7,428 nucleotides of DNA from Deltaproteobacteria bacterium. Its GTDB lineage: Bacteria > Desulfobacterota > GWC2-55-46. The notes beneath the pieces are model-generated. The model did not search any database, had not been told where the DNA came from, and saw only the letters and a list, made by a program, of their open reading frames with translations. Below, piece by piece: positions 5,211-7,428 of the stretch. A program made the translations under genes and the position numbers. Each line of letters opens with the position of its first letter. Within the stretch, counting starts at the first letter, position 1. The stretch is taken from positions 1 through 7,428 of the forward strand of contig JACRNN010000183.1 in NCBI GenBank assembly GCA_016234955.1, read 5' to 3'.

Positions 5211-6560
5211 ATGGGATTAAGAAGGGCAAAGAGAACCGTTTTAATCAAAGGCTCTGTCTTTGTCGCCGGAGCGCTCTTTTTAAGCTCAATTCTCTTTAGC
5301 GGCACTGCCCATGCCATACACAAGGGCGCCGGGGACCTCGTCTGCGGCAACTGCCACACGATGCACAACAGCCAGGGTGGAAGCTCCCTCGGTGGGTTGG
5401 CCGACGGTTCGCTCATACTGCTCAGAGGCCCGGTCAGCACAAGGGCCGAGGTACACAAGTTCTGCCTCCAGTGCCATGCCAGCAACGGCGTCAACGCGAA
5501 CGTCCTTCAGCCCCCGCGCAACGTTAAGGCCCCGAAGGTCTGGTCTTCGGCTGCATGGACCTCGGACGACGCCTTCAACCTCATAGGCTCGGCCGGCAAC
5601 TTCTCGCCGGAGCTCGATTCGACCTGGAACGCCACCACCGCAAGTATGCTCGGCAGGGGCCACTCCCTCGGCGCTACCAACGTGACCCCCCCGGGCGGCG
5701 ACGCCCCGATAGCCGAGTTCTCATGTATAAACTGCCATGACCCGCACGGCACCGCCGACCCGGCGAATGCGAATATAAACATCTTCAGGAACCTGAGGGT
5801 GAATCCGACGGGGGCATCGGCATACAGCGGCATTAAGTTCGTGAACAATCCCACGTTGCCGTACCGCGAGCACCATAGCTACGTCGGCGGCGTTAACGGC
5901 GCCTACTTCGGCGGTACGGAATTAGACGGCGGAGGCAACGTCATATGGCCCGTTTACAGGGGGACCCTGACCGGCGACCCTGTCACCGACAGCGCGAACA
6001 GCAACTCCTACGGTACTGGATGGGACGATGGTCTATATCCAGCGGTAGCGACCATGTCCAGGTGGTGCGCCCAGTGCCATGACAAGTGGCATGAGGCCAT
6101 ATCGACCACAAACGGTCCGATATGGGGGGCGCCTACCGCGGAATTCGCCGCAGGCCCCGGACCGGATTGGAGAAGGCACCCTGTGAACGGTATGACGCCA
6201 AGGGCCGCGGCGCAGGGGTGCGCTGCCACTTGCCATGTATCGCTCCTGGATAGATCGAATTACAATTTGACGTTGATCCAGGCGGGCAAAGGCCTGCCTG
6301 TTACGGCCAGCAGCTACTACAGCGCCAATGCGTACTATCTGCCGACGGACACGACAGGGGCCGGAGCGGGCTTGATGGACACCCCTGTGAACGGCGACAA
6401 CCACAAGGTCTTCTGCCTGTCCTGCCATTTCGCGCACGGCGGGCCTTATAACGACAACTTGAGGTGGGATTACACCCAGGTCGTCAGCACCGGGGACCAG
6501 ACCGGCAACGGCGTGCCTGTGACAAAGGGCTGCCAGCTTTGCCACAACAGGGGCGGTTAG
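5211..6560 (+). CDS. Exported seven-haem cytochrome c with one CX3CH site
   Basis: A 449-residue periplasmic or outer-surface electron carrier. Residues 1-35 are a Sec signal peptide: basic MGLRRAKR, a hydrophobic core and cleavage at AHA before IHKG. Six CXXCH haem sites are at C45-H49, C85-H89, C172-H176, C286-H290, C402-H406 and C441-H445. A seventh, CAATCH (C337-H342), has three residues between the cysteines. Further histidines that could be distal ligands include H51, H151, H221/H222, H293, H323 (RRHPVNG), H398 (DNHKVFCLSCH) and H409. The NHKVFCLSCHFAHGGP block resembles doubled-CXXCH multihaem cytochromes of metal- and sulfur-respiring bacteria, but I cannot assign it to a named cytochrome. 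Haems are widely spaced and the C-terminus ends four residues after the last haem. The start is ATG 5211, with AGGAG nine bases before. It is monocistronic between its own promoter and terminator; the redox partner is unknown. Confidence 0.92.
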   Translation: MGLRRAKRTVLIKGSVFVAGALFLSSILFSGTAHAIHKGAGDLVCGNCHTMHNSQGGSSLGGLADGSLILLRGPVSTRAEVHKFCLQCHASNGVNANVLQPPRNVKAPKVWSSAAWTSDDAFNLIGSAGNFSPELDSTWNATTASMLGRGHSLGATNVTPPGGDAPIAEFSCINCHDPHGTADPANANINIFRNLRVNPTGASAYSGIKFVNNPTLPYREHHSYVGGVNGAYFGGTELDGGGNVIWPVYRGTLTGDPVTDSANSNSYGTGWDDGLYPAVATMSRWCAQCHDKWHEAISTTNGPIWGAPTAEFAAGPGPDWRRHPVNGMTPRAAAQGCAATCHVSLLDRSNYNLTLIQAGKGLPVTASSYYSANAYYLPTDTTGAGAGLMDTPVNGDNHKVFCLSCHFAHGGPYNDNLRWDYTQVVSTGDQTGNGVPVTKGCQLCHNRGG

Positions 6561-6580
6561 AACCCGCACTAAATGGAATT

Positions 6581-6618
6581 ATTAAAAGGGCATATCCATA
6601 CGGATATGCCCTTTTAAT
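6581..6618 (+). terminator. Intrinsic terminator of the cytochrome gene, 17-bp perfect stem
   Basis: ATTAAAAGGGCATATCC (6581-6597) and GGATATGCCCTTTTAAT (6602-6618) are exact reverse complements around the loop ATAC, starting 21 bases after the stop. The A4 and T4 flanks inside the stem let it work in both directions. Confidence 0.85.
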
Positions 6619-6636
6619 TTGCCCTTCAGTTAGTAG

Positions 6637-6681
6637 GGTGGGCTCCGCCCACCAAGACGGGTAAGGCGGGTCACACCCGCC
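6637..6681. repeat. REP-like pair of hairpins
   Basis: Two perfect 7-bp stems with 3-base loops lie 11 bases apart: GGTGGGC-TCC-GCCCACC (6637-6653) and GGCGGGT-CAC-ACCCGCC (6665-6681). The arrangement is typical of dispersed extragenic palindrome pairs. Part of the second one, GGTCACACCCGCC (6669-6681), recurs inverted at 6784-6796, and AAGACGG lies outside both arms (6654-6660, and inverted near 6799-6805). Confidence 0.65.
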
Positions 6682-6783
6682 ATCATACCAGATAAACCGG
6701 GGATGCCTTGCCAAACTATCGTCGCGCCGATGGGCAATCGCCGCGCAGGTATCCAAGACGGAGTTTGGTGAATGATGTGAAAC

Positions 6784-6796
6784 GGCGGGTGTGACC
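6784..6796. repeat. Right arm of a 13-bp inverted repeat
   Basis: GGCGGGTGTGACC is the exact reverse complement of 6669-6681. ATCAT also occurs inside both arms (6682-6686 and, inverted, at 6773-6777). The enclosed DNA is about 100 bases, so the whole may be one short palindromic element. Confidence 0.5.
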
Positions 6797-6884
6797 TTCC
6801 GTCTTTCACGGCGAAGAGCGCCCAGCCGTCCCCGTGCCTGAGTAGAGAGCTTGTCGGGACCTGCAGTAACAATCTGTATAACAA
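6795..6884 (-). pseudogene. Probable remnant of an HlyD/RND efflux membrane fusion protein
   Basis: On the minus strand, residues coded from about 6860 to 6795 read VPTSSLLRHGDGWALFAV followed by KDGR. I recognise this as the beta-barrel segment of periplasmic adaptor subunits of RND or ABC efflux pumps, where a VPxSALFRxGDGWxVFVV pattern is common. The intact protein would be some 350 residues, whereas here similarity covers about 25. Upstream is the tRNA terminator, and downstream the frame runs into the inverted repeat. Another frame continues KVTPAVSHHSPNS, which could be the shifted continuation but overlaps repeat DNA. The fragment cannot be functional. Confidence 0.42.
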
Positions 6885-6898
6885 TTGCCTTTTCCAAG

Positions 6899-6928
6899 AA
6901 AAAAAGGGCTACGGAAACTCCGTAACCC
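6899..6928 (-). terminator. Intrinsic terminator of tRNA-Arg
   Basis: On the minus strand GGGTTACGGA, loop GTT and TCCGTAGCCC form a 10-bp stem with one G-T pair (6928-6906), followed directly by seven T residues (6905-6899). It lies 12 bases beyond the tRNA CCA end. Confidence 0.85.
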
Positions 6929-6939
6929 CTTGATTTTAT

Positions 6940-7016
6940 TGGCGCGCCTGGCTGGGCTCGAACCAGCGGCCTACTGCTTAGAAGGCAGTTGCTCTATCCT
7001 GCTGAGCTACAGGCGC
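6940..7016 (-). tRNA. tRNA-Arg, anticodon UCU (reads AGA), CCA encoded
   Basis: A complete 77-base cloverleaf is seen on the minus strand. The acceptor stem is GCGCCTG/CAGGCGC (7016-7010 with 6950-6944). The D arm is GCTC/GAGC. The anticodon stem is ACTGC/GCAGT with loop CTTCTAA, so the anticodon is TCT. The T arm is GCTGG-TTCGAGC-CCAGC, the discriminator is G, and CCA (6942-6940) is genomic. AGA is used in the window far less than AGG and CGC, so this is a minor arginine tRNA. No clear promoter is visible immediately upstream. Confidence 0.96.
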
Positions 7017-7067
7017 GTATCGACTGGATAAGGTGTTTTAATGATAAAGCGGGTCTTTTGATTAAAA

Positions 7068-7088
7068 TGGTCGGGGCGAGAGGATTCG
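7068..7088 (-). other. tRNA-3'-end-like fragment, possible attachment-site scar
   Basis: The minus strand from 7088 to 7068 reads CGAATCCTCTC, then GCCCCGACCA. It looks like the T-loop, 3' T-stem, acceptor 3' strand and CCA of a tRNA. The 5' half is missing: the bases before it do not pair with CCTCTC. Such 3' pieces are typical of integration scars. The call rests on pattern only. CGAATCCTC recurs inverted at 7268-7276. Confidence 0.35.
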
Positions 7089-7180
7089 GCTTCTGCTCGT
7101 CGCCTTCCGGGCTCCTCGCTCCAGCCACGCGCCTTCACTTCCGTCCGCGTCCATGCGGGCTGATCCTCGCTCCGCTCGGC

Positions 7181-7255
7181 GTTCAGGCGTTGCGACTGCG
7201 TCGCCGTTCAGGCGTTGCGACTGCGTCGCCGTTCAGGCGTTGCGATTGCGTCGCC
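7181..7255. repeat. Three tandem copies of a 25-bp repeat
   Basis: Units at 7181-7205, 7206-7230 and 7231-7255 start GTTCAGGCGTTGCG and end GCGTCGCC. The first two are identical and the third differs by one C-to-T change (base 15). A truncated start, GTTC, follows at 7256. The units are contiguous, so this is not a CRISPR array. The open frame through it (about 6989-7282) is low-complexity arginine-rich translation and not a gene. Confidence 0.9.
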
Positions 7256-7293
7256 GTTCGGCGCCTTCGAATCCTCCAATAACCCTTATCTAA

Positions 7294-7428
7294 GGAATCT
7301 CTGATTTATTCTCTCCCTGCCCTATGATATGATTACACGCATCACGCGGCACGGAGGTTGACCGAATGCGCCAACGGACATTTGCTGAAAGCGGCTTTGA
7401 GCGTTATCGTAAGCAGACCCGGCGTGAG
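7294..7428 (+). mobile_element. Left end of an IS5-family insertion sequence, cut by window edge
   Basis: The transposase start at 7366 is preceded by about 70 non-coding bases. The likely left terminal inverted repeat begins GGAATCTCTGATTTATTC at 7294. The four bases before it, CTAA (7290-7293), fit the YTAR target duplication of the IS5 group. The right end is outside the window, so the boundary and duplication cannot be confirmed here. Confidence 0.6.
7366..7428 (+). CDS. IS5-family transposase, first 21 codons, cut by window edge
   Basis: The frame MRQRTFAESGFERYRKQTRR, open to the last base, closely matches the start of IS5-group DDE transposases (typically M(K/R)QxTxAxxGFExYRKxTRRExFL). 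The enzyme would cut and rejoin the ends of its own element. GGAGG (7353-7357) lies eight bases before the ATG. The catalytic DDE residues are beyond the window, so whether the copy is intact cannot be judged. Confidence 0.75.
   Translation, partial: MRQRTFAESGFERYRKQTRRE

Larger units (their letters stand above)
6619..6898. other. Non-coding stretch with repeats and a gene remnant
   Basis: No intact gene is seen between the cytochrome terminator and the tRNA terminator. The stretch contains a pair of short hairpins (6637-6681), a 13-bp inverted repeat linking 6669-6681 with 6784-6796, and a short frame on the minus strand that resembles an efflux adaptor. It looks like decayed accessory DNA. 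Confidence 0.55.
7017..7289. other. Gene-free stretch between tRNA-Arg and the insertion sequence
   Basis: It contains the tRNA-end-like fragment, a GC-rich segment with repeated CTCGCTCC/CTCCGCTC words, and the 25-bp tandem repeat. A 9-base inverted pair, GAGGATTCG (7080-7088) and CGAATCCTC (7268-7276), brackets the GC-rich part and may mark the limits of one roughly 200-base module. Confidence 0.5.

Noticed and set aside
6033..6569. 178-codon antisense frame over the cytochrome gene
   Set aside because: It is a GC-rich shadow frame; the sense strand codes seven haem-binding sites with a signal peptide.
6484..6897. 137-codon minus-strand frame spanning the cytochrome end and the repeat region
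   Set aside because: It runs antisense through the cytochrome terminator and repeats; only a short adjacent frame shows any similarity, to an efflux adaptor remnant.
7181..7260. CRISPR array
   Set aside because: The 25-bp units are directly contiguous with no spacers, and no cas genes are near.
6989..7282. 97-codon plus-strand frame across the tandem repeat
   Set aside because: It starts antisense inside the tRNA and gives arginine-rich low-complexity sequence from the 25-bp repeat.

Overview
The window reads as ordinary chromosome of a Gram-negative anaerobe or microaerophile, most like the deltaproteobacterial lineages (Desulfobacterota) or Nitrospirota. The basis is indirect: frequent ATA isoleucine codons next to GC-rich third positions, a secreted multihaem cytochrome c, a DUF2400/TIGR02757 protein, and many short GC-rich dispersed repeats in every intergenic gap. 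No organism name can be given from the sequence alone.

Layout. Minus strand, 1-1515: the N-terminal part of phosphoenolpyruvate synthase (ppsA, running off the left edge), a 324-base gap holding three strong hairpins, and a secreted cupredoxin (blue copper protein) gene. Plus strand, 1804-4878: a TIGR02757 gene whose C-terminus seems to have been replaced by a dispersed repeat, a 528-base repeat-rich gap with a good sigma-70-like promoter, a long-chain polyprenyl diphosphate synthase (IspB type), and endonuclease III (nth). Plus strand, 5211-6560: a seven-haem exported cytochrome c with its own promoter and a perfect 17-bp terminator hairpin. From 6620 to the end the sequence is accessory: a repeat pair, a probable remnant of an HlyD/RND efflux adaptor, tRNA-Arg(UCU) with its terminator on the minus strand, a 25-bp tandem repeat next to a tRNA-3'-end-like fragment, and the left end of an IS5-family insertion sequence cut by the window edge.

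How the genes fit together. There is no single operon. PEP synthase (gluconeogenic carbon entry), the polyprenyl synthase (quinone side chain), the cupredoxin and the multihaem cytochrome (periplasmic electron carriers) are all compatible with an anaerobic respiratory lifestyle, but the linkage looks incidental. Nth and the TIGR02757 protein share a DTHV-x-R-(V/I) motif, which raises the possibility that the latter is a divergent helix-hairpin-helix glycosylase relative.

I did not find a convincing new multi-gene system. The most interesting signals are the dispersed element family with common end motifs (five places), the repeat that appears to have overwritten a gene's C-terminus, the CX3CH haem site, and the tRNA-end/tandem-repeat/IS junction.
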